DNA from: Xanthobacteraceae bacterium
Lineage (GTDB): Bacteria > Pseudomonadota > Alphaproteobacteria > Rhizobiales > Xanthobacteraceae
Length of the DNA stretch: 56,477 nucleotides
Assembly: GCA_019745775.1 (NCBI GenBank)
Contig: JAIESR010000089.1
Span: 1 to 56,477, forward strand
Direction: 5' to 3'
The notes beneath the pieces were generated by a model. That model saw only the letters and a list, made by a program, of their open reading frames with translations, was not told the origin of the DNA and ran no database searches. Shown here piece by piece: positions 9,000 through 19,297 of this stretch. Each line of letters opens with the position of its first letter. Positions within the stretch are counted from its first letter, which is position 1. Made by a program: the position numbers and the translations under genes.

Positions 9000-10307
9000 T
9001 CAGCCCTTCAGGTACTGCTTCGCCAGCACCTTGCCTTCTTCGACCGCCGGCTGGTCGAACGGATCGACGCCGAGGAGATGCGCGGCGATGATCGTCTCCA
9101 GCATGAAGTGCATGAGCAGTTCGCCGAGGCTCGTCTCGTCGAGCGTCTCGACGTGGATGGTGCGCACCGGGCAGCCGTTCTTGGCGAGCGTCTCGGCGGT
9201 GGCGCGGCCTTGCGCGGCGACGAGGTCGCCCATGGTCTTGCCGGCGAAGTCCGGCTCGCCCGCGAGCGTCGCGAGATCGGCCTCGATGCGCGGGCCGCTG
9301 CCGGCGGCGCCTGTCGTGATGACGGTGAAGAGCTTGTCGCGCGGGCCGGCGATGAAGAGCTGAAGCTGGCTATGCTGGTCGACAGGCCCGCGCGCCGCGA
9401 TGGGCGTCGTGCCCTTGCCGTCCTTGCCGAGGCTTTCGGCCCAGAGCTGCACGTACCAGCGCGTGAACCGCTCGAGCCGGTCGGCATAGGCCATCATCAC
9501 CGCGATCGGCTTCCCGATCGCGATCGACAGCGCGGCGCCGACCGCGGCGGGCACGTCGGCAGGCGCGCGCCTGTCGAGGATGGGCTTGAGCGCCGTTGCG
9601 GCGCCGGCGCGGATGGCGTCGATGTCGAGGCCCGCCGTCACCGCCGGCAGCAGCCCGACATTGGTCAGCACCGAGAAGCGGCCGCCGACGCCGGGGTCAT
9701 GCTCCAACATCGCGATCTTGTGGTCGTCGCAGAGCACGCGCAGGCCCGACCGCTTGCCGCCCTTGGCCGGCTCGGTGAGGCCGACGAAGAGATCGGGGAT
9801 GCGGACCGCAAGCCCGGCCGCTTTCACGGCGGCCAGCGCGGCCGTGATCTGCATCAGGGTCTCGCCGGTGCCGCCCGACTTCGAGATCGCGACAAAGCGC
9901 GACGTCGCGAGCGGCAGGCGCTCGAGCAGGCCCGCGTAGGTGTCCGCATCGAGGTTATCCATGAAATGAAGCCGCGGGCCGTTGCGGAACGCCCCCACGC
10001 CCTCGACGGCATAGTCCGCGAGCTGCGCCAGCGTCTGTCCCCCGAGGCTCGATCCGCCGACGCCAAGGATGACGATGTCGGTCGCATTGCTCGCGAGCCG
10101 CGCGCCGGCGGTGCGGATGGCGTGGATGTCGTCGTGCCGCTCCGGCAGCCGCAGCAGCGGCAGCGCGCCGTCGGCGTGCCGCGCGCGAATCCAGTCGAGC
10201 GCTCCCGCGGTTCTCGCCAGCGCGTCGTTCAACGCCGCGGCGTCGACGCCATGGGCTCCGACGCGCTCCTGGCGCGCGCTGTCGATCGATTGGCGGATTG
10301 TCGGCAT
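9000..10307 (-). CDS. pgi: Glucose-6-phosphate isomerase
   Basis: Pgi interconverts glucose 6-phosphate and fructose 6-phosphate. The 435-residue product shows the sugar-phosphate isomerase pattern: DIVILGVGGSSLGGQTL (about 76-92), VAISKSGGTGETLMQ (about 139-153), GGRFSVLTNVGLLPA, and HSQLQLFIAGPRDK. It is more than 100 residues shorter than the E. coli enzyme (549) and lacks that enzyme's long N-terminal part; short forms occur in alphaproteobacteria. GAGGAGG lies 10 bases before ATG 10307. It leads a likely operon with arfB. A bifunctional phosphoglucose/phosphomannose isomerase is possible, but that family lacks some of these motifs. Confidence 0.92.
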   Translation of the reverse strand: MPTIRQSIDSARQERVGAHGVDAAALNDALARTAGALDWIRARHADGALPLLRLPERHDDIHAIRTAGARLASNATDIVILGVGGSSLGGQTLAQLADYAVEGVGAFRNGPRLHFMDNLDADTYAGLLERLPLATSRFVAISKSGGTGETLMQITAALAAVKAAGLAVRIPDLFVGLTEPAKGGKRSGLRVLCDDHKIAMLEHDPGVGGRFSVLTNVGLLPAVTAGLDIDAIRAGAATALKPILDRRAPADVPAAVGAALSIAIGKPIAVMMAYADRLERFTRWYVQLWAESLGKDGKGTTPIAARGPVDQHSQLQLFIAGPRDKLFTVITTGAAGSGPRIEADLATLAGEPDFAGKTMGDLVAAQGRATAETLAKNGCPVRTIHVETLDETSLGELLMHFMLETIIAAHLLGVDPFDQPAVEEGKVLAKQYLKG

Positions 10308-10433
10308 GACGGATAAACCTCCTCACGCCCAACAATCTATTGAGGCGCGGCGTTCCGCAAAAGCGGACATACAGTCATTCCTTGATGATAATCTAGGCTG
10401 GGGGCTTCCCAGTTGATTTGACTCGCTCTTTCC

Positions 10434-10507
10434 CGCTCGTCCCCGCGGAGGCGGGGACCCAGTTCGTCTCGAAGACTGGATTCCCGCTTGCGCGGGAATG
10501 AGCGGAG
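10434..10507. repeat. Family A palindromic element (complete, two hairpins)
   Basis: CGTCCCCGCGGAGGCGGGGAC and TTCCCGCTTGCGCGGGAA are joined by a spacer; the outer ends are CCGCTCGT and ATGAGCGG. It lies in the 224-base gap between pgi and the M16 genes. The remaining gap sequence (10308-10433) shows nothing recognisable beyond the pgi ribosome-binding site. Confidence 0.85.
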
Positions 10508-10531
10508 GGACCCGTCACAGGGACAGATGCG

Positions 10532-11908
10532 CTAGCCGCCGGGCGGCCGCGCGGTCACGCCCTTCGGCCGCCCCACGACGGTGACCAGCAGGCCCTGGCT
10601 CAGCAGGCGCTTGGCGACGCGGCGGGCGTCGTCGAGCGTCACGGCATCGATGATCCCGGAGCGACGATCGATGTAGTCGATGCCGAGATTGTCGATCTGC
10701 ATCTGCACCAGCTGCGAGGCGATCTTGGTCGAGGTATCGAGATTGAGCGCGAACGAACCCTTGAGATAGGTCTTCGCCTTCTCGAACTCGTCCTGGGTCG
10801 GGCCGTCGGCCGCCATCCGGCGGAACTCGGCCTCGATCACATCGATGCTTTCGCCGGTGGCATCGGCGCGCGTCGCGGTGCCGCCGATCAGAACCGCGGC
10901 ATGCTCGAGCCACATCAGGCTGGTGTTGACGCCGTAGGCGAGACCGCGCACCTCGCGCACCTCGCGGTACAGGCGCGACGAGAACGAGCCGCCGCCGAGG
11001 ATGTGGTTGACGATATAGGCCGCCATGAAGTCGCGGTCGTTGCGGGCGATGCCCGGGCCGCCGAACGTCACCACCGCCTGCGGGACGTTGAGGTCGACCA
11101 GCGTGCGCCCGCCCAGACCCTGAATCTTGATGTCGGGGACGGGCTTGAGCTGCGCCTTGGCAGGCAGCTTGCCGAAGGTGCGGTCGATCAGCTTGCCGGC
11201 GGTCTCGGGGTCGATATCGCCGACCACGCCGATCTTGAGGTTGTCGCGGGCGAGCACGCGGCGCGCGTAGTCGCGCATGTCGTCGGGCGTCACGCGGGTG
11301 ACGGACTCGATCGTGCCGCTGACCGGGCGTCCGTAGGGGTGGTTGGGAAACGCGCTGGCCCACCAGTTGCGGCTGGCGATCGAATTCGGGTTGGTGCTCT
11401 GGCGTTGCAGCGACACGAGGCTCTGCGAACGGATGCGCTCGACCGCCGCGCTATCGAAGCGCGGCTCATTCAGTGCCATCCGGAGCAGGTCGAAGGCCTC
11501 GTCCTGGTTCTCCTTCAGCGTCCGCAGCGTGCCGCGCACGTACTCGCGGCTGGCGCGGATCTGCAGCTCGATGGCCTTGCGCTCCATCCGCCCATGGAAC
11601 GCGGTGCCGTCGAGATCGCCGGCGCCTTCGTCGAGGGTCGACACCGTCATCTCGGCGAGGCCGCCCTTGTCCTCGGGGTCCTGCACCGAGCCGCCGCGGA
11701 ACGCGAACTCCATCGCGACCAGCGGCACGGTGCCGTCGCGCACGAACCAGAATTCGATGCCGCCGGGGCTGACGACGCGCTCGATCTTGGTGGCCGAGGC
11801 CGGAAGGCTCAGCGCCACCAGGAGCAGCGCGGCAAAGGCGACGCCGATGACGTTGGTCCAGCGCATCGTCGATCGCGCGAACCGGTGGGTGGCTTGCTGA
11901 TTGATCAC
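10532..11908 (-). CDS. M16-family peptidase-like protein, non-catalytic partner
   Basis: The product (458 aa) has a signal-anchor or signal peptide (about 15-39) and two M16 (inverzincin) domains. Where the metal site HXXEH should stand it reads GGLAEMTVSTLDEG, so both histidines are missing. The second half keeps the R...Y-type region (GGSFSSRLYREVREVRGLAYGV) used for substrate binding. It starts 4 bases before the upstream M16 gene stops. In two-subunit M16B proteases one subunit carries zinc and the other helps form the chamber, so this is probably the non-catalytic subunit. It acts in the periplasm if the leader is cleaved. Confidence 0.88.
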   Translation of the reverse strand: MINQQATHRFARSTMRWTNVIGVAFAALLLVALSLPASATKIERVVSPGGIEFWFVRDGTVPLVAMEFAFRGGSVQDPEDKGGLAEMTVSTLDEGAGDLDGTAFHGRMERKAIELQIRASREYVRGTLRTLKENQDEAFDLLRMALNEPRFDSAAVERIRSQSLVSLQRQSTNPNSIASRNWWASAFPNHPYGRPVSGTIESVTRVTPDDMRDYARRVLARDNLKIGVVGDIDPETAGKLIDRTFGKLPAKAQLKPVPDIKIQGLGGRTLVDLNVPQAVVTFGGPGIARNDRDFMAAYIVNHILGGGSFSSRLYREVREVRGLAYGVNTSLMWLEHAAVLIGGTATRADATGESIDVIEAEFRRMAADGPTQDEFEKAKTYLKGSFALNLDTSTKIASQLVQMQIDNLGIDYIDRRSGIIDAVTLDDARRVAKRLLSQGLLVTVVGRPKGVTARPPGG

Positions 11909-13265
11909 GAGCGGTCGTCCCTCGATCCGGATGGCTTGATGAGATATCCCGTCACCGAACGCCGCTTGTCGAGCACGTCACGGGCGGCCTTCTTGACGTC
12001 GTCGACCGTGACCGCGTTCAAGCGGGCCGGCCACGACCTGATCTGCTCGATGGTCAGCCCGGTCGACAGCGATGCGCCGTACCAGCGCGCGAGCGAGCTC
12101 TGGCTGTCCTGCGCGTAGACGGCGTCGGCGATCAGGCGGTTGCGGGAGCGCTCGAGCTCTTCCTGCGTAATGCCTTTTTCGACGATCTCGGCAATCACCG
12201 CATCGATCGCTTCCTCGACCTGCGCCAGGCTGGTTCCGGGCTTCGGCGTCGCATAGACGCCGAGCCGGGTCGTATCGAGCGCGGTGCCGTAATAGCTGGC
12301 GCCGGCGCTGACCGCGATGCCGCTGTCGACCACGAGCTTCTGGTACAGCCGGCTGTTGGCGCCGCGTCCCAGGATGTGGGTCAGGACGTCGATCGCCTCG
12401 GCTTCACCGGGACGGCCGGAGGTGTAGGAAGCCGCGAGGTAGTAGCGGCTCAGGCTCGGCTGGGTGACGCGCGGATCGGCGAGCGTCACGGTGCGCGGCG
12501 CGTCCTGCTTGGGCTCCTGCGGACGATGCCGCGGCTTCACCTCGGCGACGCGCGGCACGCGGCCATAGGTTTCTTCCGCGAGCTTCTTCACCTCGTCCGG
12601 CGTCACGTCGCCGGCGACGATGAGGATGGCGTTGTTGGGGGTGTAGAAGCGCTTGTAGAACTCGAGCGCATCCTCGCGGGTGAGCCCTTCGATCTCGTGG
12701 CGCCAGCCGATCACCGGCCGCCCGTACGGATGGTTGAGATAAAGCGCCGCCTCCATCTGCTCGGCGAGCCGCGCATTGACGTTGTTCTCGACCCGCGAGT
12801 TGCGCTCTTCGAGCACGACCTGCAATTCCGGCTTCACCACGTCGTCGGTGAGCACGAGGCCGGTCATGCGGTCGGACTCGAACTCCATCATCAGCTTCAG
12901 CCGGTCGCGCGTCGTGCGCTGGAAGTAGCCGGTGTAGTCGGAGGAGGTGAAGGCGTTCTCGGAGCCGCCGATCGTCGCGACGGTCTGCGAGAACAGGCCC
13001 TGCGGGTTCTTCTTGGTACCCTTGAACAGCAGGTGTTCGAGGAAATGCGCGAGCCCGGACTTGCCGGGCGTCTCGTCGGCGGCGCCCACGCGGTACCACA
13101 CCATGTGGGTCACCACGGGTGTCCGGCGGTCGGGAATCACCACCACCTCAAGCCCGTTGCCGAGCGTGAAGCTGGTCACCTCCGGGCCCCACCCGGTGGT
13201 GTGTGCACTCGATCCAGCAAGAACGGAAAACGACAGGGCAGCGAGCGCAATCGCGGCGCGCTTCA
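11905..13265 (-). CDS. M16-family zinc peptidase, catalytic subunit
   Basis: The product has a signal peptide (MKRAAIALAALSFSVLAGSS) and two M16 domains. The inverted zinc motif is intact: HFLEH in GLAHFLEHLLFKGT, with the downstream glutamate in the ALEFYKRFYTPNNA region context. RRTPVVTHMVWYRVGAADE is the family start. ATG 13265 puts the signal peptide at the N-terminus; a GTG at 13305 would add 13 charged residues, and neither has a strong ribosome-binding site. It overlaps its inactive paralogue by 4 bases. It probably degrades peptides or damaged proteins in the periplasm. Confidence 0.9.
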
Positions 13266-13380
13266 TGGCATGGCGCAAGGCAGGCCTCTTGGCTTGGTCG
13301 CTCACCCGGGGAGCAAATGGCGATCCGACAATAGCGCCGCAAGAGCCCGCCGAATACGGCCCAATTGCGGCCCGTCCCCG

Positions 13381-14103
13381 CTATTGGCGGGCGGGATCGA
13401 ACTGCTGGGGTGCCTGCCGCTCGACGCGCCGGGTCACGCCATAGGGCTGGTCGCCCGACGGCGTCTGGTAACCGGGCGGGGGCTGGGTCAGCTGGTCCCG
13501 CGTCGGCTCGCTCGTGAAGGTCCCGGTTTCGTTCTGATAGCCGGCGAAGCCCGAGCCGAAGCCCCAGGCCCGGCCCGAGAACAGGCCGCCGAAGTAGCCG
13601 AGCTCGGAGGGGGCGACCGGCTTGCCATCGATATCGCTGCCGGGTGCCGGTGCGTTGGAGCGGCCCGATTGCTGGGCGGGGGCGCCGGGGCGGTTCAATT
13701 GATCCGGGGTGATGGCATTTCCCTGCCGGTCGATCGCACGGCTGAGGTCGCTGCCGACGTTCTGCCGCTTCTTGGCCTCGGCCGCCTTGCGCGCCCTGTT
13801 CACATCCGGATCGCTCGGCCAAGCCGGGTTTTTCGGCGTGGCCTTCGCCTGCGGCGGCGGCAGGTCGCGGGTCGGCGGCACCACCAGCGGTGAGCGCTCG
13901 CGATATTCGATCACGGGGGTGTTGGGGTCGCGCAGGCCGAGCCCGCGGACGATGCCGCCCCAGACGCGCTGTTCGAGGTTCCAGATCGAATTGCTTTCGA
14001 CGGCGTCGTCCTGTTGCGCTTGCGCGGGTGCGGCGGTTGCCAGCACGGCCAGCGCGCACGCACCGGCAATGGCGATCTCTTTAACCCAGCGAGCTTGCAT
14101 CAT
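13381..14103 (-). CDS. Secreted proline-rich protein of unknown function, DUF3035-like motif
   Basis: The 240-residue product has a signal peptide (about 1-29, ending AQAQ). It contains ERSPLVVPPTRDLPPPQ near residue 70, which resembles the core of DUF3035/BamF-type alphaproteobacterial envelope proteins. The rest is polar and rich in proline, glycine and glutamine (FGGLFSGRAWGFGSGFAG near 160-180). There is no lipobox cysteine after the leader. GGGGAC precedes tandem ATGs at 14103. It lies between lspA and the M16 pair in the same direction, as in related rhizobial genomes as far as I recall. A role in outer-membrane assembly is only a guess from the motif. Confidence 0.8.
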   Translation of the reverse strand: MMQARWVKEIAIAGACALAVLATAAPAQAQQDDAVESNSIWNLEQRVWGGIVRGLGLRDPNTPVIEYRERSPLVVPPTRDLPPPQAKATPKNPAWPSDPDVNRARKAAEAKKRQNVGSDLSRAIDRQGNAITPDQLNRPGAPAQQSGRSNAPAPGSDIDGKPVAPSELGYFGGLFSGRAWGFGSGFAGYQNETGTFTSEPTRDQLTQPPPGYQTPSGDQPYGVTRRVERQAPQQFDPARQ

Positions 14104-14235
14104 GTCCGTCCCCTCGACGCGGCACTTTGCGTTCAGGCGCGAATGGCCTTCAGGCGCGATCCAGTCTTGCTAGCACAACAATCTTGCGTATCAGGCGGGC
14201 ACCTCCGGCCCTGAGCCCAAAATTATCCTTTCGGA

Positions 14236-14739
14236 TCAGGGCTGTTTTGCGGCGCGATGGCCAACTATTGAATCATACAAGAGTCCGGCCACCCCGGCAA
14301 CGATGGCGGCATCGGCCAGGTTGAAAACGTACCATTTGAAGCTGAAAGTGGCGGTCGTCAGGTGGAGAAGCACGAAATCAGCCACCGCGCCGTAGGCGAT
14401 GCGGTCGATGGCATTGCCCACGGCGCCGCCGATAATCAGGGCCAAAGACACGACCATCAGCCGCGACGTGGACTTCGCCAGCCAGATCCAGAGCAGAACG
14501 ACGGCGGCGGCGGTCAGCGCCAGCAGCACCCACCGCCCAAGCGGGCCTTCCTGCTGGAACAGCCCGTAGCTGATGCCTTTGTTCCAAACCAGCACAAGGT
14601 CGAGAAACGGCGTCAATCGCACGACCCCGCGCGACGCCAGATCGAACGCGAACAGCAGCCAGAGCTTGAGCGCCTGATCGAGCAGGGCGATCACCGCCGC
14701 CGTCACCAGGCCCAGGCGGGCGAGCGGCCCCCAGAACAT
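14236..14739 (-). CDS. lspA: Prolipoprotein signal peptidase (signal peptidase II)
   Basis: LspA cleaves the signal peptide of diacylglyceryl-modified prolipoproteins in the inner membrane. The 167-residue product has four membrane segments (about 10-30, 65-85, 93-113, 138-158). The two catalytic aspartates sit in GGAVGNAIDRIAYGAVADF and FNLADAAI. VWNKGISYGLF is the conserved NxGxxF/Y-type loop. Length is typical. It starts 3 bases after ileS stops, the widespread ileS-lspA arrangement, so the two are cotranscribed. Confidence 0.96.
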   Translation of the reverse strand: MFWGPLARLGLVTAAVIALLDQALKLWLLFAFDLASRGVVRLTPFLDLVLVWNKGISYGLFQQEGPLGRWVLLALTAAAVVLLWIWLAKSTSRLMVVSLALIIGGAVGNAIDRIAYGAVADFVLLHLTTATFSFKWYVFNLADAAIVAGVAGLLYDSIVGHRAAKQP

Positions 14740-14742
14740 CGG

Positions 14743-17700
14743 CTACTCCGCCGCCCGGCTGTGCGCCGTATCCCATTCGCGCAACGCCTTCGCATCGCGC
14801 GGCGACACATCCGGATAGTCCGGATCGCTGCCGACCGCCGGCGACACCTTCCAGGAGCGCGCGCATTTGGTGCCTTGCGCAAGCTTGGCGACGACGGCCA
14901 CGCCGCTCACGTCCGGCAGACGGAACGCGTCCGGAGGTCCGTCGGTCGAAACGAGCGTCGCGGCCGAGGTGATGCAGATCTCGGCGAGGTCGACCTCGAC
15001 CATCGCGGCGAACAGGTCGGGATCGGACACGTGCACGATCGGATCGGCCTCGAGCGACGAGCCGATGCGCTTGCCGGCGCGTTCGATCTCGAGCGCGCCG
15101 GTGACGACGCGGCGCACGGTGCGGATCTTGCGCCACTTCTCGGCCAGCGTGTCGTTGCGCCACGTCGCCGGGATGTCCGGAAACAATTGCAGATGCACCG
15201 AGCCGTCCTCCGAGGGATAGCGCGCCAGCCAGGCTTCCTCGGCGGTGAACGGCAGCATCGGCGCGAGCCAGGTCACGGTGGCGCGGAACAGATGATCGAG
15301 CACCGTGAGGCAGGCGCGCCGCTTCAGCGACGAGATCGGGTCGCAGTAGAGCGTGTCCTTGCGGATGTCGAAATAGAACGCCGAGAGGTCGACGGTCATC
15401 AGCACGTTGAGCGCCGCGAAGATGCGCTTGTAGTCGAACTCGGCATAGGCCTGTCGGACCAGCCGGTCGAGTTCGGCGAGCCGGTGCAGCATCAGCCGCT
15501 CGAGCTCCGGCATCTTCTCCGGTGCGACCCGCTCGTCCTCGTGGAAATGCGCGAGCGAGCCCAGCATCCAGCGCAGCGTGTTGCGGAGCTTGCGGTACGT
15601 CTCGACCGTGGTCTTGAGGATTTCCGGGCCGATGCGCAGGTCGTCGGCATAGTCGGACGCGCACACCCACATGCGCAGGATGTCGGCGCCGGACTGCTTG
15701 ATCACGTCCTGCGGCGCGGTGACGTTGCCGAGCGACTTCGACATCTTGTGGCCGTGCTCGTCGAGCACGAAGCCGTGCGTCAGCACCGCGTCGAACGGCG
15801 CCACGCCGCGGGTGCCGCAGCTCTCCAGCAGCGACGACTGGAACCAGCCGCGGTGCTGGTCGGAGCCTTCGAGATACATCACGGTGTCGGGACCGCCGTC
15901 GCGCTTGTGCTCGATGCCGGCGAGACCGGGGAATTTCCCGGCATCCTCCAGCACGAAGGCGTGGGTCGAGCCCGAGTCGAACCAGACGTCGAGGATGTCG
16001 TCGACCTTCTGCCAGGGATTGTTGCCGCCTTCCTTCGAGAGCTCGCCGAGGAATCGCTCGCGCGCGCCCGGTGCGTACCAGGCGTCGGCGCCTTCCTTTT
16101 CGAAGGCGTCGGCGACGCGTTTGTTGACGCCCGCGTCGTTGAGGATGTCGACCGTGCCGTCGCCCTTCTCTCGCACGAACACCGCGATCGGCACGCCCCA
16201 GGCGCGCTGGCGCGAGATCACCCAGTCGGGCTTGCTGGTGATCATGCCGTTGATGCGGTTCTCGCCCTGCGGCGGCACCCAGCGCGTCATCCCGATCGCT
16301 TCGAGCGCCCTGGCGCGCAACGTATCGGCGGGTTTGGCGTGGCCGTCGGCGTCCGCGATCGGCTTGTCCATCGCGATGAACCATTGCGGCGTGTTGCGGA
16401 AGATCACCGGCTTCTTCGAGCGCCAGGAGTGCGGATATTGATGCTTGAGCCGCGCGCGCGCGATCAGCATGCCCGCTGCCGACAGCGCCTTGATCACGGC
16501 CTCGTTGGCGTCGCCCTTCTCGCCCTTGTCGTTGATGACGCGCTTGCCGGTGAAGCCCGGCGCCTGGTCGGTGAACGCGCCGTTCTCGTCGACGGTGTAG
16601 GGGATGACGGTGTTGATGCCGCGCGCGGCGAGCTTCGCGCCATTGGCGGTCCACACCTCGAAGTCCTCGCGGCCGTGCCCGGGCGCGGTATGCACGAAGC
16701 CCGTGCCGGTATCGTCGGTGACGTGATCGCCGGCGAGCAGCGGCACCTCGAAGCCGTAACCGGCGTTGAAGCTCCTGAGCGGGTGCGCGCAGGTCATGCC
16801 GGCGAGCGTCTCGGCGTCGACGTCGGCAACCTCTTTGAATGCTGTCACGCGCCCCTGCCGCAACGCCTCCACTGCCAGATTCTTGGCGAGGATCAGCCGG
16901 TCGCCGACCTTGGTCCAATTTTCCGCCGGCGCGTCCGTCACCTCGAACAGGCCGTACGCGATCTTCGGCGAGAAGCTGACGGCGCGGTTGCCAGGGATGG
17001 TCCAGGGAGTCGTCGTCCAGATCACGACCGACGCGCCTTTGAGCGCGGGCGCCGGACTAGAGACGACCGGAAACCTCACCCACACCTGATCGCTCGTATA
17101 GTCCTCGTATTCGACCTCGGCCTCCGCGAGCGCGGTCTTCTCCACCACCGACCACATGACAGGCTTGGAGCCGCGGTAGAGCGTGCCGTTCTGCGCGAAC
17201 TTCATGATCTCGCGCGCGATCTGCGCCTCGGCGGCGAAATCCATGGTCGAGTAGGGATGCGCCCAGTCGCCTTCGACGCCGAGCCGCTTGAACTCCTCGC
17301 GCTGCACGTCGAGCCAGTGCCCGGCATAGGCGCGGCATTCCTTGCGGAACGCGATCATCGCCGCCGGGTCGGAGAGGTTCGGCTTCGGCTTGTTCTTGGA
17401 GCGGTAGTTCTCCTCCTCGATCCGCCATTCGATCGGCAGGCCGTGGCAGTCCCAGCCCGGCACGTAGTTGGAGTCGTGGCCGAGCATCTGCTGGCTGCGC
17501 GTCACCACGTCCTTGAGGATCTTGTTGAGCGCGTGGCCGATATGGATGTTGCCGTTGGCATAGGGCGGGCCGTCGTGCAGCACGAACTTGGTGCGGCCGC
17601 GCGCTTCCTCGCGCAGGCGCTGATAGAGGCGCAGCTTCGCCCAGCGCGCCAGCAGCTCGGGCTCCTTTTGGGGGAGGCCGGCGCGCATCGGGAAGTCGGT

Positions 17701-17748
17701 CTTGGGTAGAAAGAGAGTCTCGCTGTAGTCGCGGGCGGCGTCGGTCAT
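14743..17748 (-). CDS. ileS: Isoleucyl-tRNA synthetase
   Basis: IleS charges tRNA-Ile and edits misactivated valine. The 1001-residue product has the class I signatures HIGH ([17 protein letters not shown], about 64-80) and KMSKS ([10 protein letters not shown]). [13 protein letters not shown] marks the editing domain. The C-terminal zinc knuckle is degenerate: KCARSW near residue 964 keeps one cysteine, and the usual second CxxC pair reads SPRD. TAAGG lies just before ATG 17748. It leads ileS-lspA and possibly the envelope genes beyond. A 40-50 base imperfect hairpin lies upstream in the leader (17785-17834). Confidence 0.97.
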   Translation of the reverse strand: MTDAARDYSETLFLPKTDFPMRAGLPQKEPELLARWAKLRLYQRLREEARGRTKFVLHDGPPYANGNIHIGHALNKILKDVVTRSQQMLGHDSNYVPGWDCHGLPIEWRIEEENYRSKNKPKPNLSDPAAMIAFRKECRAYAGHWLDVQREEFKRLGVEGDWAHPYSTMDFAAEAQIAREIMKFAQNGTLYRGSKPVMWSVVEKTALAEAEVEYEDYTSDQVWVRFPVVSSPAPALKGASVVIWTTTPWTIPGNRAVSFSPKIAYGLFEVTDAPAENWTKVGDRLILAKNLAVEALRQGRVTAFKEVADVDAETLAGMTCAHPLRSFNAGYGFEVPLLAGDHVTDDTGTGFVHTAPGHGREDFEVWTANGAKLAARGINTVIPYTVDENGAFTDQAPGFTGKRVINDKGEKGDANEAVIKALSAAGMLIARARLKHQYPHSWRSKKPVIFRNTPQWFIAMDKPIADADGHAKPADTLRARALEAIGMTRWVPPQGENRINGMITSKPDWVISRQRAWGVPIAVFVREKGDGTVDILNDAGVNKRVADAFEKEGADAWYAPGARERFLGELSKEGGNNPWQKVDDILDVWFDSGSTHAFVLEDAGKFPGLAGIEHKRDGGPDTVMYLEGSDQHRGWFQSSLLESCGTRGVAPFDAVLTHGFVLDEHGHKMSKSLGNVTAPQDVIKQSGADILRMWVCASDYADDLRIGPEILKTTVETYRKLRNTLRWMLGSLAHFHEDERVAPEKMPELERLMLHRLAELDRLVRQAYAEFDYKRIFAALNVLMTVDLSAFYFDIRKDTLYCDPISSLKRRACLTVLDHLFRATVTWLAPMLPFTAEEAWLARYPSEDGSVHLQLFPDIPATWRNDTLAEKWRKIRTVRRVVTGALEIERAGKRIGSSLEADPIVHVSDPDLFAAMVEVDLAEICITSAATLVSTDGPPDAFRLPDVSGVAVVAKLAQGTKCARSWKVSPAVGSDPDYPDVSPRDAKALREWDTAHSRAAE

Positions 17749-18121
17749 GACCTTACCAGGATGATGATGGCGGTGAGGGCGCGGTTCCCGGTCCTCCGCT
17801 GACGCGACACGTCAGGCGGAAGCCGGGCCGGGAATCGACCCGCCAATCGACCGAGCAGCCGACCCGACTATGGAAACGCATGAATCGCAGGCCATCATGG
17901 CGCGCTTGGTACCAGATCGGCCTTTTTAACGCTAGGCCAGGCGTGGCAGCACAATGACCGTGCCGTTTTCGACCGGCAGCGAGGCCCTTGGCGGAGTCGG
18001 GTGCGGAACGTGGCGGGGAACCGGGAGCCGCAATACCGCGTTGTAGCCCATCGCGAAGACGCGGCCGGCTCAAGCGACTGGCTCGGACGGCCGCGTCTGC
18101 ACGCCAGCCCAGGAGAGATGA
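17749..18121. other. Divergent intergenic region, ileS / AI-2E family gene
   Basis: This 373-base gap holds the promoters of two divergent genes. It contains an imperfect inverted repeat at 17785-17834 (TTCCCGGTCCTCCGCTGACG against CGTCAGGCGG...CCGGGAA), about 40 bases before the ileS start on its transcript. I see no T-box, tRNA-like structure or coding signal. The long leftward open frame across it reaches into the AI-2E gene and is a shadow. Confidence 0.5.
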
Positions 18122-19225
18122 GTGGAGTTGCCGCGTGCCCGGAGGGAAACCCCGCATACGCTCGTAATCAACGACCCGCAGCCGGTTTCGAGCATTTCCG
18201 ATATTTGGGGCTCGGCGTCGCAGCTTGCGCTGATCGGCATCTTCATTTTGCTCCTGGGTGCAATGCTTTATGTGGCGCGGCCGATCCTGCTTCCGATCCT
18301 CGCCGCGCTGCTGATCGCCATGACCCTCGCGCCGATCGTGAAGGAAGCCGACCGGCGGCACATCTCGCCGTGGCTGGCCGCCACGTTGATCGTTGCGGTG
18401 CTGGTTGCCGCGGCGGCAACTCTCGTCACGCTGCTGGCAGCGCCGATGATCGCGTGGATCGACCGCGCGCCGGAGATCGCGGCACGGGTCAAAGAGAAGC
18501 TTTACGTCCTGGACTATCCGCTCGCCGCCCTGCGCGACCTCCAGAACACCCTGATGCCGCCTTCGCCGAATAGCGTGAAGGTCGAACCCTCGCAGATCAC
18601 GCTGGTGGCGCCGGTCATCGCCGCGCTGACGCCGGCGGTCGCGCAGGTCGCGATCTTTGCCGCGACTTTGTTTTTCGCGCTGATCGGACAGGTCGACGTC
18701 CGCCGGCATCTCGCATTGATGTTCGCCAGCCGCGAGGGGAAGCTGCGCTTTCTCCGGATCGCGAACGACATCGAATATAACCTGGCCTCCTATGTCGCCG
18801 TGGTCACCGCCATCAACTTCACTCTCGGCGCGGTGGTGGCGGCCGGGGCCTGGGCGTTCGGGTTCGAGAATCCGTTGGTTCTCGGTCTATTGACCGCGAT
18901 CCTCAACTACATCCCGTATATCGGGCCGGCCTGCATGGTCATCATCCTGTTTGGCGTCGGCCTGGTGACTTTCCCGTCGTTCGGCCAGGCCCTGCTACCG
19001 CCTGTCTCCTTCGTCGCGCTGACAACGATCGAGGGCCACATCCTGACGCCGATGATCCTCGGCCATCGCCTGACGCTCAATCCGCTGGTCATTTTCGTCG
19101 CAATCGTGTTCTGGGCCTGGCTGTGGGGGCCGATCGGCGCCTTTCTGGCGGTCCCGCTCTCGATCGTCGGTCTCGTCGCCGCCCAGCACCTGCTTCCATC
19201 GGACGAGCCGAAGCTTCCCGGATGA
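18122..19225 (+). CDS. AI-2E family (TqsA/PerM-like) membrane transporter
   Basis: The 367-residue product has eight or so membrane segments, starting LALIGIFILLLGAMLYVARP (about 35-55). The family C-terminal block is LGLLTAILNYIPYIGPACMV, then LTLNPLVIFVAIVFWAWLWG and GAFLAVPLS. The AI-2E family includes exporters of autoinducer-2 and Na+/H+-type antiporters, so the substrate cannot be assigned. AGGAGAG lies 4 bases before GTG 18122, which decides the start. Two envelope-associated small proteins follow on the same strand (72- and 134-base gaps). Confidence 0.88.
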   Translation: MELPRARRETPHTLVINDPQPVSSISDIWGSASQLALIGIFILLLGAMLYVARPILLPILAALLIAMTLAPIVKEADRRHISPWLAATLIVAVLVAAAATLVTLLAAPMIAWIDRAPEIAARVKEKLYVLDYPLAALRDLQNTLMPPSPNSVKVEPSQITLVAPVIAALTPAVAQVAIFAATLFFALIGQVDVRRHLALMFASREGKLRFLRIANDIEYNLASYVAVVTAINFTLGAVVAAGAWAFGFENPLVLGLLTAILNYIPYIGPACMVIILFGVGLVTFPSFGQALLPPVSFVALTTIEGHILTPMILGHRLTLNPLVIFVAIVFWAWLWGPIGAFLAVPLSIVGLVAAQHLLPSDEPKLPG

Positions 19226-19297
19226 AATGGAACTTTTCCGCAGCCCACCCGTTACCGGGCCAAGCACGCTTTTTCCATCGCATCCGGAGTGGTGAGC

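Noticed and set aside
14362-17709. An open frame over 1,100 codons long opposite ileS and lspA
   Set aside because: ileS and lspA on the other strand have complete catalytic motifs. The long antisense frame has shadow composition (arginine, histidine, aspartate, valine) and no domain.
17753-18709. Long leftward open frame opposite the AI-2E gene
   Set aside because: It is an arginine- and aspartate-rich shadow frame of the kind seen opposite GC-rich genes, and the opposite strand encodes a clear membrane protein with a good ribosome-binding site.
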